Assembly (NCBI GenBank): GCA_000283575.1
Contig: AP012044.1
Location: 2,170,001-2,234,000, forward strand
Reading direction: 5' to 3'
Source: Oscillibacter valericigenes Sjm18-20
GTDB lineage: Bacteria; Bacillota; Clostridia; Oscillospirales; Oscillospiraceae
DNA length: 64,000 nucleotides
The notes under the pieces were generated by a model. It did no database searches. It had not been told where the DNA came from and saw only the letters and a program-made list of their open reading frames with translations. A program made the position numbers and the translations under genes. Of the stretch, positions 33,307 through 43,118 are shown one piece after another. Positions within the stretch are counted from its first letter, which is position 1, and each line of letters opens with the position of its first letter.

Positions 33307-34338
33307 TCACTTCCCTTTCTGTTCTTCCATGGCCTTCCGGCGGAGTTGTCCGCAGGAAGCGTCGATATCTCCGCCCAGGCTCCGCCGCACCGTGGCGGTG
33401 AGTCCGTGGACCTCCAGCCGCTTTTGGAATGCCGCCACCCGCTTTGACGGCTTAAACGGACTTTCCACCACATCGTTCAGCGGGATCAGGTTCACATGGC
33501 CCGGCATTCCCCGAACCCTCTCCGCGATGAGGTCGGCCTGCCAGTCGCGGTCGTTCACACCATCGATCATGGCATATTCAAAGGAGATGCGCCGCCCCGT
33601 CTTCTCAAAATACCGGTGGCAGGCGGCGAACAGGTCCTCCACGGGGTACGCCCGGTTCACCGGCATAATTTTGGAACGCGTCTCCCCGTCCGGTGCGTGG
33701 AGGGAAACCGACAGCGTCAGCTGCAGACCAAGGTCCGCCAGCCGATCAATACCGGGTATGACGCCGCAGGTGGACAAAGAAATATGCCGCATTCCGATAT
33801 TCAGCCCGTCCGGGTGATTCACCAGCTCCAGAAATTTTAAGACGCTATCCAGATTGTCCATCGGCTCCCCAATGCCCATCAGCACAATATTTGAGATGGG
33901 CAGGCCGGAATCCTTCTGCGTATAGATCACCTGATCCAAAAGCTCCGCTGGCGACAGATCCCGGACCTTTCCGGCGATGGTGGACGCGCAGAACGCGCAC
34001 CCCATCCGGCACCCCACCTGGGAGGAGATGCAAACGGTGTTCCCGTGGTGATACTGCATTAAAACAGATTCGATGCAGTTTCCGTCGCCCAGTTCCCAGA
34101 GGTATTTGATGGTGCCATCCAGCTTGGAGACCTGTTTGCAAACGGCCTTCGGTGGAGTAAGTACACAGGTCTCCGCCAACTTTTCCCGGAGGGATTTGGG
34201 CAAATTCGTCATTTCGTCAAAGGAGGAAACGCCCCTGTGGAGCCAGGTGAACACCTGTTTCCCGCGAAATGCAGGCTCCCCCATGGGCATCAGAGTCCGG
34301 GTCATTTCCTCCGGGGTCTGTGATTTCAAATCGGTCAT
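33307..34338 (-). CDS. rlmN: 23S rRNA (A2503-C2)/tRNA methyltransferase RlmN
   Basis: A radical-SAM enzyme that methylates C2 of A2503 in 23S rRNA and A37 in some tRNAs. The 343 residues contain the cluster motif GCRMGCAFCAST (CxxxCxxC), NIVLMGIGEPMDN, VSLHAPD and the catalytic Cys near the end (GDIDASCGQLR). It overlaps rsmB by 4 bases. Confidence 0.97.
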   Translation of the reverse strand: MTDLKSQTPEEMTRTLMPMGEPAFRGKQVFTWLHRGVSSFDEMTNLPKSLREKLAETCVLTPPKAVCKQVSKLDGTIKYLWELGDGNCIESVLMQYHHGNTVCISSQVGCRMGCAFCASTIAGKVRDLSPAELLDQVIYTQKDSGLPISNIVLMGIGEPMDNLDSVLKFLELVNHPDGLNIGMRHISLSTCGVIPGIDRLADLGLQLTLSVSLHAPDGETRSKIMPVNRAYPVEDLFAACHRYFEKTGRRISFEYAMIDGVNDRDWQADLIAERVRGMPGHVNLIPLNDVVESPFKPSKRVAAFQKRLEVHGLTATVRRSLGGDIDASCGQLRRKAMEEQKGK

Positions 34339-35672
34339 AGAGAATAATCCTTTTCGTTCCGCCGCAGACGGCAGATGTAAAACCCGTCGGTGCCGTGGCG
34401 GTGGGGCCAGAGGGTCAGCTCGCCCGGTTGCTCCCCCACCGGCGCAGGCAGGGTAAACGTTTCCCGGGTAAATTCCGGGTTCCCGGAGAGAAAGCCGTCC
34501 ACCACCTGAGCGTTTTCCTCTGGCAGTATCGTGCAGGTGGAATAAATCAGCGCGCCGCCGGGTTTCACGTACCGCGCAGTATTTTCCAGAATGGCGGACT
34601 GCGCCACGGTAAGTGTAAACAGATCATCCGGTGATTTATACCGAACATCCGGTTTTTTCCGAATGATGCCAAGGCCGGAGCAGGGCGCATCCACCAGCAC
34701 CACGTCGGCACTGTCCGCCCAGTCGGGGCGGAAAACCGTCCCGTCGGCGGCGAAAGTCTGAATGGAGCTGAGACTCAGTCGTACGGCCCCGTCCCTGATG
34801 CGCCCCAGCTTTTTTTCGTGGAGATCACAGGCGAAAATTTCGCCCTCGTCCCCCATGGCCACAGCCGCGCCGAAGGACTTGCCGCCGGGGGCGGCGCACA
34901 CGTCGATGACCCGCTGTCCCTTTTTCGGCGCGGCAATCAGGCTCACCAACTTTGCGGCGGGGTCCTGTACGAAAAACGCCCCGCTGCGAAACGCATCCAG
35001 CGCCGTCAGGTCGCCGGAGGCGGTCAGTTCGAGACAGTCCGGCACCCACGGGTGCGCAGACGCGGTCACGCCCGCGGCAGTCAGTTGGGCAATGAGGTCC
35101 GCCGCCGTGGTCTTCAGGGTGTTGACCTGCACCGTCAGCGGCGCGACGCCGTTATCGGCGGCGAGAAAAGCCTCGGTCTCCTCCCGGCCCAGCAACGTCA
35201 AAAGCCGCTTTACAAGCCACTTGGGATGGCTATACCGAATGGAGAGGTATTGCGCTTCATCCCGCGCTGGGATAGGGGGCAGCTGCGCTTTATTCAGGGA
35301 GACCTTCCGCAAAACGGCGTTCACAAGGCCGGAGGCCGCCCCCCGGCCTTTTTTCTTTGCCAGCTCCACGGACTCGTTCACCGCGGCCCGATCCGGCACC
35401 TTGTCCAAAAACAGAATCTGGTACGCGCCGATGCGCAGAATGTCCGCCAGCGGCGGCTGCAAATGGCCGACCTTCTGGGAGCAGTAGGCCCCCAAGTAAA
35501 AATCCAGCAGCGCGCGGTTTTGTAAAACGCCATAGACAATGCGGGTAGCCAGCGCGGCGTCCGCGCCGGAAAGACCGTCCCGCTGGAGTTGAGCTTTCAG
35601 GCTGGCGTCCGCCCAGGCGGAGACCGACGAAACGGCGCTCAATACCCGCAGTGCAGTGTCCCGGGCGCTCAC
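34335..35672 (-). CDS. rsmB: 16S rRNA (C967-C5)-methyltransferase RsmB
   Basis: The 445 residues have a NusB-like N-terminal RNA-binding domain (LRVLSAVSSVSAWADASL, RIVYGVLQNRALLD, DRAAVNESVELAK). A SAM-dependent RNA m5C methyltransferase domain follows: DVCAAPGGKSFGAAVAM, VLVDAPCSGLGIIRKKP and the catalytic Cys in IYSTCTILPEENAQ. It overlaps the zinc peptidase gene and rlmN by 4 bases each, so all are translated as one chain. Confidence 0.95.
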   Translation of the reverse strand: MSARDTALRVLSAVSSVSAWADASLKAQLQRDGLSGADAALATRIVYGVLQNRALLDFYLGAYCSQKVGHLQPPLADILRIGAYQILFLDKVPDRAAVNESVELAKKKGRGAASGLVNAVLRKVSLNKAQLPPIPARDEAQYLSIRYSHPKWLVKRLLTLLGREETEAFLAADNGVAPLTVQVNTLKTTAADLIAQLTAAGVTASAHPWVPDCLELTASGDLTALDAFRSGAFFVQDPAAKLVSLIAAPKKGQRVIDVCAAPGGKSFGAAVAMGDEGEIFACDLHEKKLGRIRDGAVRLSLSSIQTFAADGTVFRPDWADSADVVLVDAPCSGLGIIRKKPDVRYKSPDDLFTLTVAQSAILENTARYVKPGGALIYSTCTILPEENAQVVDGFLSGNPEFTRETFTLPAPVGEQPGELTLWPHRHGTDGFYICRLRRNEKDYSL

Positions 35673-36400
35673 CGGCCGCCTCCCCGGCGGTTTCCGCCGC
35701 CACCCCGGGCGGCAAAAATCGCCACGAACCGCATGAGCTGCAAAAGGCTGGTGAGAAGCGCGGCCACATAGGTCAGCGCCGCGGCCCGCAGAACCTTTTT
35801 CGCGCCATTAAGCTCATCGTCCTCCAAAAGCCCCTGTCCCTCAATGGTCTCAATGGCTCGGGCGGAGGCATTGAACTCCACGGGCAAAGTCACCAGCTGA
35901 AAAAACGTGGTGATACCGAACAAAACAATACCCGCCAAAAAGAGAGTCTGGCTGTACATGAAAAGGCCAATCAACAGCAAAATGAAGGAAAATTTGGAGC
36001 CGATGTTGGTAGCTGGGATGATGGCACTGCGCAGCCGCACGGGACCGTACCCCTCGGCGTACTGCACCGCGTGTCCCGCCTCATGGCAGGCCACACCCAC
36101 CGCCGCCACCGTGGGTGCGCCGTATACGTTCTCAGACAGATAGATGGCGTTATCCCGTGGGTCATAGTGATCGGTGAGACGGCCCCGTGTCTGATAGATC
36201 GCCACGCCGGTTACGCCGTGGGCCCGCAAAACCGCCTCGGCGGCCTGCGCGCCGGTCATATGGCGACGGTTGTTCACTGCGTTGTATCGGTTAAAATTGC
36301 CGGAGACCTGCATTTGAGCATACAAAGACAGGAGAAATACCGGAATCAGCAGCACCCAATACAAATTGTGGGCGAAAAAATAAGCGTAATTGTTAGGCAT
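35669..36400 (-). CDS. YugP-type membrane zinc metallopeptidase
   Basis: The 243 residues start with a membrane segment (HNLYWVLLIPVFLLSLYAQM). The zinc site HEAGH follows in VACHEAGHAVQYAEGY, with further helices (FSFILLLIGLFMYSQTLFLA, GIVLFGITTFFQLVTLPVEF) and a Gly/Arg-rich tail. This is the 'putative neutral zinc metallopeptidase' (YugP) family, whose role is poorly known. Its place between fmt and rsmB is common in Clostridia. ATG 36400 follows GAGGAA. Confidence 0.88.
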   Translation of the reverse strand: MPNNYAYFFAHNLYWVLLIPVFLLSLYAQMQVSGNFNRYNAVNNRRHMTGAQAAEAVLRAHGVTGVAIYQTRGRLTDHYDPRDNAIYLSENVYGAPTVAAVGVACHEAGHAVQYAEGYGPVRLRSAIIPATNIGSKFSFILLLIGLFMYSQTLFLAGIVLFGITTFFQLVTLPVEFNASARAIETIEGQGLLEDDELNGAKKVLRAAALTYVAALLTSLLQLMRFVAIFAARGGGGNRRGGGR

Positions 36401-36413
36401 CAAATTCCTCGTT

Positions 36414-37334
36414 TCATAGTTGGATAGGGTGGCCCCGCAGATAGTCCCCAACGGACATCCGCTTGCCGCCGGTGGCTTGTATTTCCGTCAAGTAAAGTAC
36501 CCTTCCATCTCCACAGGCAACCGCGATTCCCCGCTTGTCGGCGGAGAGCACGGTACCCGGCTGCGCGGCAGTATCCTCCCCCGTTTCCTCAGAGCGAAAA
36601 ACCTTCATTGGCTGGCCGGTAATGGCGTCGGTAGACGCGGCAGGCCAGGGAATCAGGCCGCGAATCTGGCAGTTGACGGCGTGGGCGCTCCTTGTCCAGT
36701 CGATGGGCGACAGTTCCCGGGACAGCATGGGTGCATAGGTAAACGCGCGCTCGTCCTGGGGCGTGCGGGCGGCGGAGCCGTTTTCCAGAGCCTTCACGGT
36801 TTCACACAGCGCCTCCGCCCCCAGTCCGGCCAGCCGGACGGTCAGGGCCTTGGCGTCCTCATCCGGACCGATGGGGGTCTTCACCTGCGCAATCACGTCT
36901 CCCACGTCCAGCGCTGCAGCCATATACATAATAGAAACGCCGGTCTCCGCCTCACCGTTCAGAATGGCCCAGTTGATAGGGGCCGCGCCCCGGTATTTGG
37001 GGAGGAGCGACGAATGGACGTTGATGGAGCCGTATTTCGGGTAGTTCAGCAGGTCTTCCGGCAATAATTTTCCGTAGGCCGCCACCACGATCAGCTCCGG
37101 GTCCAGCCGCCGCACAATGTCCATGGCCTCACCGTCCCGCGCCTTCTGCGGCTGAAAAACGGTAATTCCATACGACATGGCACATTCCTTTACAGGCGTT
37201 GGAATAAGTTTCATTCCCCGGTTCTTTGGCTTATCAGGTTGGGTAATGACGCCGCAGATCTCATGCTCGTCATCCACCAGATGCTTCAGGGAGGCCACGG
37301 CAAACTCCGGAGTCCCCATAAATAAAATGCGCAT
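36414..37334 (-). CDS. fmt: Methionyl-tRNA formyltransferase
   Basis: Formylates initiator Met-tRNA. The 306 residues show ILFMGTPEFAVASL, the formyl-folate site HSSLLPKYRGAAPINWAI, GVSIMYMAAALDVGDVI and the C-terminal OB-type domain. ATG 37334 has AGGAG 8 bases upstream; an ATG 6 bases earlier is too close to that site. It comes after def, whose product removes the same formyl group. Confidence 0.96.
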   Translation of the reverse strand: MRILFMGTPEFAVASLKHLVDDEHEICGVITQPDKPKNRGMKLIPTPVKECAMSYGITVFQPQKARDGEAMDIVRRLDPELIVVAAYGKLLPEDLLNYPKYGSINVHSSLLPKYRGAAPINWAILNGEAETGVSIMYMAAALDVGDVIAQVKTPIGPDEDAKALTVRLAGLGAEALCETVKALENGSAARTPQDERAFTYAPMLSRELSPIDWTRSAHAVNCQIRGLIPWPAASTDAITGQPMKVFRSEETGEDTAAQPGTVLSADKRGIAVACGDGRVLYLTEIQATGGKRMSVGDYLRGHPIQL

Positions 37335-37339
37335 GGGCA

Positions 37340-37867
37340 TTACTCCTTTGTCTGTCCGTCTTTTCCGGTGTCACCGGACTCCTCGGCTTTCAAATATTCC
37401 TCCAGTTCCTCGTCGGAGAGGAAGTGATCCACATGTTCGGAGAACAGGTGTCCATCCAGATGCTCGATCTCATGGCAGAATGCCCGGGCGGTCAGGCCCT
37501 CGCCCCCCGCCTCAAACCACTGGCCGTCCCGGTCCTGAGCCCGGACCCGCACCACGTTGGGCCGGGTGACAATCCCCCACTTTCCGGGCAGACTCAAGCA
37601 CCCCTCAAGGCCCGTCTGCTCGCCGCTCCGGGCAATGATCTCCGGGTTCACCAGTTCGATATATTCCCCTGAATCCTCATCCAGAACCAGGCACGCCCGA
37701 CGCAGAACGCCCACCTGCGGCGCTGCAAGACCGGCACCGCCGGCGTCAGTCAGCGTTTCCGCCATGTCATCCAGCAGCACATGGAAATGCCTGTTGAACT
37801 CCGTTACAGGGCGGCACTTTTTCAGCAGACACTCATCGCCCACCTCTACGATTTTCCTTAAAGCCAT
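37340..37867 (-). CDS. def: Peptide deformylase
   Basis: Removes the N-formyl group from new proteins using a bound metal. The 175 residues have the three motifs GGAGLAAPQVGV, EGCLSLPGKWG and CHEIEHLDGHLF (Cys and two His bind the metal). The C-terminal tail is acidic. ATG 37867 follows GGGAGG; the longer frame reads back into priA and is not credible. The stop lies 5 bases before fmt. Confidence 0.95.
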   Translation of the reverse strand: MALRKIVEVGDECLLKKCRPVTEFNRHFHVLLDDMAETLTDAGGAGLAAPQVGVLRRACLVLDEDSGEYIELVNPEIIARSGEQTGLEGCLSLPGKWGIVTRPNVVRVRAQDRDGQWFEAGGEGLTARAFCHEIEHLDGHLFSEHVDHFLSDEELEEYLKAEESGDTGKDGQTKE

Positions 37868-37896
37868 TGCGTTGACCTCCCAATTGAAAATTGCGA

Positions 37897-40362
37897 TCAA
37901 TCCATCGCGTTGCAGTCTGCAAACAGGTTCAGACCGCGGTTTTCCCGCCGCTTTCCGAACTGGCGCAGCAGCCATGCCACCCGATCCCGGGTTGGCTTGT
38001 CGTTTTTTCCGGACAAAAATACCCTGTAGCGGAAGCGGTTGTTGACCTTCAGGACCGGCGCGGGGGCCGGACCTAAAATTTCCGGCTCCGTTCCGCACAC
38101 CAACTCGTCTGCCATCAGCTCCCGCAGTTCGTCCCGCAGGGATGCCGCGGCCCTGAGCACCGCGCCCTCGTCCCCACCGGAGACGGTAAAGGTGAAAAGG
38201 TCCGCGAAAGGCGGATAGCGCCGGATGCGCCGCAGGGCGATCTCGCTTTCGTAAAACCGCTCGTAGTCCTGCTGGGCAGCGCTTTGAATCACCTCGTTTC
38301 CGGGGGTGTAGGTCTGGATCACCGCCCGACCCCTCTTTTCGCCGCGCCCCGCCCGGCCCACCACCTGTGTTAAAAGGCTGAAGGTCCGCTCGGCGGCGCG
38401 GTAGTTATCCAGATACAGAGACGAATCGGCGCTGAGTACGCCCACCAGTGTCACATTTTCAAAATCCAGCCCTTTCGCCACCATCTGGGTCCCCAGAAGG
38501 ATGGGGATATTCTCTTTCCTAAAACGGTTCAGCAGCTTTTCGTGGTTCCCGCCGACAGTATCCGCGTCCATCCGCAGAACACCCACGCCGGGAAACAAGT
38601 CCCGCAACTCCTCCTCCACCCGCTGGGTCCCGGCTCCAATGTGCTTCATGATGCCGCCGCACTCCGGACAGGTATCGCTGGCCCGCTGGGAGTGTCCGCA
38701 ATAGTGGCACATCAGCCGCCCATTTGCGGAGTGATAGGTCATGGAAACGCTGCATCTGGGACAGGTGGGAACGCTGCCGCACTCCCCGCACACCAGCATC
38801 CGGCTGTTACCCCGGCGGTTTATAAACAGTATGCTCTGTTCACCCAGGTCCAGATTTTCACTCAGCTCGTGCCGCAGAGGACTGCTGATCGCGCCCGCAT
38901 TTCCGGCCTTGATCTCCTGCCGCAAATCCACCACCGTGACATCCGGCAGACTTTTTTCGTTGTACCGCCTATGCAGAAGCTCATAGTGGTACTGTCCCTG
39001 TTTTGCGCTCCATACGGTCTCCACCGTAGGGGTGGCGGAACCCAGAACCAGCGCCGCGCCACACTGGGCGCAGCGGAATTTGGCGATGTCCCGTGTGTGG
39101 TATCGGGGCGCGTTTTCAGATACGTAGCTCCCCTCCTGCTCCTCGTCCATGACGATAAGACCCAGCTCCCGCACCGGTGCGAACACGGCGGACCGGGTTC
39201 CCAGCACCAGTCGGGTCTCCCCCCGGCGGATGCGCTTCCACTGATCGTACCGCTCCGTCATACGCAGAGAACTGTGGAGCATGGCCACCTGAGCGCCGAA
39301 ATAGGACGAAAATTTCTCCATCATTTGCGGCGTCAGTACAATCTCCGGCACCAGCACAATTACGGATTTTCCTCGTTTCAAGACCTCCTGTGCCAGACGG
39401 ATATAGACCTGGGTCTTCCCGCTTCCGGTTACACCCTGCAAAAGAGCCGCCTCCGGCTTTTGGGACTCCGTCAGGGCCAGCATATGTTCAAACGCCAACT
39501 GCTGCTCACCGTTCAAGACGATAGGGGGGCCCGGTGGGACGGCTTTTGGCTCCGGGATGCGGAGATGCTCTTCCTCCGAAAACGCCACAATACCGGACTT
39601 CTCCAGTCCCTTCAGGGTCTGGGCGGAAGCTCCGGTAAAATAACAGATGTCCTGCACCGAGGCGCGGCCGGTGGCACACAATAGCAAAACCACCTCATAG
39701 CGCATCGGCGCGGATTTTTTTCGCGACTCCACCAGCGCCAGAGCCTCCGCTCCGTCCATGGTCAGCTCCGCCATGCGGCGCGTCTTGTCGCCGATGCGCC
39801 GCGTGGCGGTGATGTCCGAGGATAAAACGCCTTTTCTGCACAGCGCCCGCAGGACCGGCTCTACGCCGTCGCCGCAGGCGGACTTCAACTGAGACAGCTC
39901 CGCGCTGCCCCCGGCGGCGAAAAGCGCGTCCAGCGCCCGGTCTGCGTCTTTGATTCTTCCGGCAAGTGCTCCGGAGGCGGCGCGGTCCAGTCCCTCCGCC
40001 GCGGTAAAGTTCTCCCGCATCTGGTACCAGAGACCCGCAGGCAGGATGGTCTTCACCGCCTCGTACATGGTACAGAAATACCGCTGGCGCATCCACAGCG
40101 CCAAAGACACGCCCCAACCGTCCAGCACCGGCCCGTCGTCCAGAACAGATTCCACAGCCTTTACGTTGGAGTGCTTCGGCGCTATCTCCCGCGCCAGAAT
40201 CACGCCCTCGCAGCTGCGGTTTCCCCTGCCGAAAGGCACCATCACCCGGACGCCCGTCAGCGCCTTTTCAAGCAGCGGCCCGGGAATCAGATAGTCGTAG
40301 GGCTTGTCGATGGAATACGTCGCCGCACTGACGGCCACCTTTGCAATTTCTGCCTGTTCCAT
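37897..40362 (-). CDS. priA: Primosomal helicase PriA
   Basis: A 3'-5' helicase that reloads the replication machinery at stalled forks. The 821 residues include the N-terminal DNA-binding domain (YLIPGPLLEKALTGVRVMVP), Walker A GVTGSGKTQVY and the DEEQ box. An eight-Cys zinc region (CGECGSVPTCPRCS, MCHYCGHS, CPECGG) and GTQMVAKGLDFENVTLVGVL, QVVGRAGRGE complete it. The start is ATG 40362 with GGGAGG upstream. rpoZ ends 24 bases before it. Confidence 0.96.
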   Translation of the reverse strand: MEQAEIAKVAVSAATYSIDKPYDYLIPGPLLEKALTGVRVMVPFGRGNRSCEGVILAREIAPKHSNVKAVESVLDDGPVLDGWGVSLALWMRQRYFCTMYEAVKTILPAGLWYQMRENFTAAEGLDRAASGALAGRIKDADRALDALFAAGGSAELSQLKSACGDGVEPVLRALCRKGVLSSDITATRRIGDKTRRMAELTMDGAEALALVESRKKSAPMRYEVVLLLCATGRASVQDICYFTGASAQTLKGLEKSGIVAFSEEEHLRIPEPKAVPPGPPIVLNGEQQLAFEHMLALTESQKPEAALLQGVTGSGKTQVYIRLAQEVLKRGKSVIVLVPEIVLTPQMMEKFSSYFGAQVAMLHSSLRMTERYDQWKRIRRGETRLVLGTRSAVFAPVRELGLIVMDEEQEGSYVSENAPRYHTRDIAKFRCAQCGAALVLGSATPTVETVWSAKQGQYHYELLHRRYNEKSLPDVTVVDLRQEIKAGNAGAISSPLRHELSENLDLGEQSILFINRRGNSRMLVCGECGSVPTCPRCSVSMTYHSANGRLMCHYCGHSQRASDTCPECGGIMKHIGAGTQRVEEELRDLFPGVGVLRMDADTVGGNHEKLLNRFRKENIPILLGTQMVAKGLDFENVTLVGVLSADSSLYLDNYRAAERTFSLLTQVVGRAGRGEKRGRAVIQTYTPGNEVIQSAAQQDYERFYESEIALRRIRRYPPFADLFTFTVSGGDEGAVLRAAASLRDELRELMADELVCGTEPEILGPAPAPVLKVNNRFRYRVFLSGKNDKPTRDRVAWLLRQFGKRRENRGLNLFADCNAMD

Positions 40363-40386
40363 CCGCATCCCTCCCCGGTCACCGGC

Positions 40387-40632
40387 TTACCGCTGTTTCT
40401 TCTTCTGCTCGGTGGCGTCGCCCTCCTTGATAGTCAGGTCCATGCCACGGGCGTCTAACTTGCCGTCCGCCACCTCGCGGATGGCAAGAGTCACCGGCTT
40501 TTCATTCAGGGAATCGCCGGTATCCTCGGCGGCCTCGGAAATCTGCCGCGCCCGGCGGGCCACCACGTTCACCAGCATATAACGGTTTGGAATATAGCTG
40601 TTCAGCTTGCTCATTGCAGGATAAAGCATCAT
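40387..40632 (-). CDS. rpoZ: RNA polymerase omega subunit
   Basis: A small subunit that helps fold beta-prime. The 81 residues contain the conserved core (NRYMLVNVVARRARQI, then NEKPVTLAIREVADGKL) and a Lys-rich end. Several ATGs lie near the start (residues 1, 2 and 7) and the true one is not certain. The order gmk-rpoZ-priA is conserved across Firmicutes. Confidence 0.93.
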   Translation of the reverse strand: MMLYPAMSKLNSYIPNRYMLVNVVARRARQISEAAEDTGDSLNEKPVTLAIREVADGKLDARGMDLTIKEGDATEQKKKQR

Positions 40633-40689
40633 GGTAAATATCTTCCTAACTGCCTTTCGGCTTAAAATAAACGGTCTTTCCAGTGGGGA

Positions 40690-41286
40690 TCACCTTCCGT
40701 TGATGATCTCCATACGCTCGCTGGGCTTGCAGTGCTCCGCTGTCAGAATGGCGTCCAGCTCCGCCACCGCCGTTTCCACTGTATCGTTGATGACGAAATA
40801 GTCATAGGTATGGGCCGTCTGAAACTCCACCTTGGCCCGCAGGAGGCGCTTTTGAATCTTTTCCGGGGAGTCGGTGCCCCGCTCCGTCAAGCGCCGCTCC
40901 AGTTCCGCCCAGGAGGGTGGGGCGATGAAAATCCGGACGGTCTCCGGACGCTTGCCGCACACCTGCAGCGCGCCCTGAATCTCAATGTCCAAAATCACGT
41001 CCCGTCCGGCGTTCATGGCCTCGTCTACGTACTTTTTCGGTGTGCCGTAAAAGTTCCCAACATACTCCGCGTATTCAAGAAAATCATTTTCTGCGATTCT
41101 CCGGCGGAACGTGTCCACGTCCATGAAGTGATAGTGGACGCCGTCCACCTCGTCGGGGCGGGGGTCCCGGGTGGTGGCGGAGACGGAGAAGTACAGATCG
41201 GGACGCTTTTCAAGCAGCGCCTTTAAAACCGTACTCTTTCCCACGCCAGAGGGTCCCGAAATGATAAAAGTCTTTCCCTTTTGCAT
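40690..41286 (-). CDS. gmk: Guanylate kinase
   Basis: Converts GMP to GDP with ATP. The 198 residues show SGPSGVGKSTVLKALL (Walker A), the GMP-binding part (SVSATTRDPRPDEVDGVHYHF), EYAEYVGNFYGTPK and DIEIQGALQV. The ATG at 41286 begins inside the region just past remA (its stop is at 41288), with GGAGGAAGAGG upstream inside the remA end, so translation is coupled. Confidence 0.96.
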   Translation of the reverse strand: MQKGKTFIISGPSGVGKSTVLKALLEKRPDLYFSVSATTRDPRPDEVDGVHYHFMDVDTFRRRIAENDFLEYAEYVGNFYGTPKKYVDEAMNAGRDVILDIEIQGALQVCGKRPETVRIFIAPPSWAELERRLTERGTDSPEKIQKRLLRAKVEFQTAHTYDYFVINDTVETAVAELDAILTAEHCKPSERMEIINGR

Positions 41287-41287
41287 T

Positions 41288-41545
41288 CTATTCTTCCTCT
41301 TCCTCCGCGATTTCAGTCCCCAGTCGTCCCGCCAGTTTTTCCACCGGCAGCGCGGAGAGGACCACATGGTCGCTGTCCATGATAAAAATAGAGGCGGTCT
41401 TCCGCCCGTAAGTGGCGTCAATCAGCATACCCCGCTCCCGGGATTCCTGCACCAGGCGCTTCACCGGCGCGGAATCCGGGCTGACCACTGCCACCAGGCG
41501 GTCAGCGGACAGAAGGCTTCCAAAGCCAATATTGATAAGCTTCAC
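41288..41545 (-). CDS. remA: RemA/DUF370-family regulator
   Basis: The 85 residues match RemA, a small DNA-binding protein that activates matrix genes in B. subtilis: [53 protein letters not shown] Glu-rich tail follows. I use the GTG at 41545 as start, which gives the family's usual N-terminus and has GGAGTGAG upstream; a longer frame runs into yicC. In Clostridia the gene is nearly always between yicC and gmk. Confidence 0.92.
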   Translation of the reverse strand: MKLINIGFGSLLSADRLVAVVSPDSAPVKRLVQESRERGMLIDATYGRKTASIFIMDSDHVVLSALPVEKLAGRLGTEIAEEEEE

Positions 41546-41549
41546 GGCC

Positions 41550-42428
41550 TCACTCCACATTCTGGACCTGCTCGCGGATCTTCTCGACCTCCGCCTTCAG
41601 ATCCACCACCACCTGAGCAATGGAGACGTCACAGCACTTGGAGCCAATGGTATTGGACTCCCGGTTGACCTCCTGAATCAGGAAGTCCATCTTCCGGCCC
41701 ATGGGCTCGTCGGCCTTCAGCATATCCCGCAGCTGGGCCACATGGCTGTGCAGGCGGACCGTCTCCTCGTCCACGGCCACCTTGTCGCCATAGATCGCAG
41801 CCTCGGTCAAAATCCGCTGTGGGTCGATGGCGGTACTCTGGAGAACCTCCTCCATACGGGCCGTCAGCTTCTGGCGATACTCCGAAACGGTCTCCGGCGA
41901 ACGCTCCTCCACCCGGCCCGTCAGGGCTTCAATGGTGGTTAGGCGGCCGCCGATGTCCGCGGCCAGCTTCTCGCCCTCCACGGCCCGCATGGCATTGTAC
42001 GCTGCCAGCGCCTCATCCAGCACCTTACAGATGTCCGCACCCAGCGCCTCCAAATCCTCTTCCGCCTTGGTCACGCTCAATACGTCCGGAAACCGGGCCA
42101 GCGTCTCCGGCGTGATCTTCGGCTCCGTGCCGCAGATTTCCGCCAGCTCCCGCAACGCCGCGGCATAGCCCTCCGCAAGACTGCGGTCCACCACCACCTT
42201 CGCAGTGTCCGCACCTCTGGAATCAATGGTGAAAAGGATATCCACCTTGCCCCGTGAGACGGTCTGCTGCACATGCTTGCGCACTGCGTCCTCCGCAAAT
42301 GCATAAGCTCTTGGCAGCTTTACCGCACAATCCAGATACCGGTTGTTGACGGACCGGACCTCCACGGTGATGTCCCTCTTTTCCAGCGTCCGCCTTGCCC
42401 GGCCATAGCCGGTCATACTTTTAATCAA
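41550..42428 (-). CDS. yicC: YicC/YloC-family endoribonuclease
   Basis: The 292 residues are the full family length: N-terminal [19 protein letters not shown] and [18 protein letters not shown], and the DUF1732 C-terminal domain ([44 protein letters not shown]). Family members cut RNA and are implicated in small-RNA turnover. First gene of the yicC-remA-gmk-rpoZ-priA run. Confidence 0.93.
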   Translation of the reverse strand: MIKSMTGYGRARRTLEKRDITVEVRSVNNRYLDCAVKLPRAYAFAEDAVRKHVQQTVSRGKVDILFTIDSRGADTAKVVVDRSLAEGYAAALRELAEICGTEPKITPETLARFPDVLSVTKAEEDLEALGADICKVLDEALAAYNAMRAVEGEKLAADIGGRLTTIEALTGRVEERSPETVSEYRQKLTARMEEVLQSTAIDPQRILTEAAIYGDKVAVDEETVRLHSHVAQLRDMLKADEPMGRKMDFLIQEVNRESNTIGSKCCDVSIAQVVVDLKAEVEKIREQVQNVE

Positions 42429-42458
42429 CTTTGTTTCCTCCCAACAAAAAGCCCCGCC

Positions 42459-43118
42459 TTACAGACAGCGGAGTCCCCAGAATCCGGCTCCGCACCCGTT
42501 GCACAAGAGATACGTGCAGCATAGCTGCTGGCACAGGCTGCTGTTTCCGCACAGCTCTGTCCCAAAGCCGCCCCGCGGACTGTAGGCCGAGCGGCTGGCG
42601 CCATTCATAAACTCCAGCGCCTGCCGATACTCCTGGTTGCCCGGGTCCATCTGCGCGGCGGTCTCATAGTATCGCTTCGCCTCGTCCAGCCAGCCCCGGC
42701 GGTAGCAAACGGCGCCCTTGAGGAAGTTCCACTCCGCGTTATGGTCAGAATAATTGGTCAGAAGCGCCTCCGCCCGGCTCAGATCGCCGGCGTTGATGGA
42801 CATGCGCACCTGCTGCAAAACAGAACTTCCGGATTGCTGTGCCGACCCTCCGCCGCCGTAGCCGTACCCATAGCTTCCGCTGTACCCGCCGTAGCTTGCG
42901 GTGCTGCGGCTTCCGCCGCCCCGGCTGCTGCCCCGCAGCTTATTGACCTCCTCATAGGCGGCGTTGATCTCCTTCATCTTCTCCTGCGCCAGATCCGCCA
43001 GAGGATTGTCATGGTAGTTGTCGGGATGGTACTTCCGAGCCAGCTCCAGATATGCTTTTTTCACTTCCGCGTCCGTCGCGGATTCGGGAACGCCGAGTAC
43101 CTTGTAGGGATCGTTCAT
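42459..43118 (-). CDS. DnaJ-domain protein with Gly-rich linker, TPR-like part and Cys-rich tail
   Basis: The 219 residues start with a J domain (DPYKVLGVPESATDAEVKKA, HPDNYHD with the HPD motif that stimulates Hsp70 ATPase). A Gly/Ser/Tyr linker of about 40 residues follows, then a TPR-like pair of helices (AGDLSRAEALLTNYSDHNAE, DEAKRYYETAAQMDPGN). The C-terminal tail of about 30 residues has seven Cys and could bind metal. There is no Zn-finger of classic DnaJ. It overlaps the DUF5685 gene by 4 bases, a pairing that suggests a joint function. Confidence 0.88.
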   Translation of the reverse strand: MNDPYKVLGVPESATDAEVKKAYLELARKYHPDNYHDNPLADLAQEKMKEINAAYEEVNKLRGSSRGGGSRSTASYGGYSGSYGYGYGGGGSAQQSGSSVLQQVRMSINAGDLSRAEALLTNYSDHNAEWNFLKGAVCYRRGWLDEAKRYYETAAQMDPGNQEYRQALEFMNGASRSAYSPRGGFGTELCGNSSLCQQLCCTYLLCNGCGAGFWGLRCL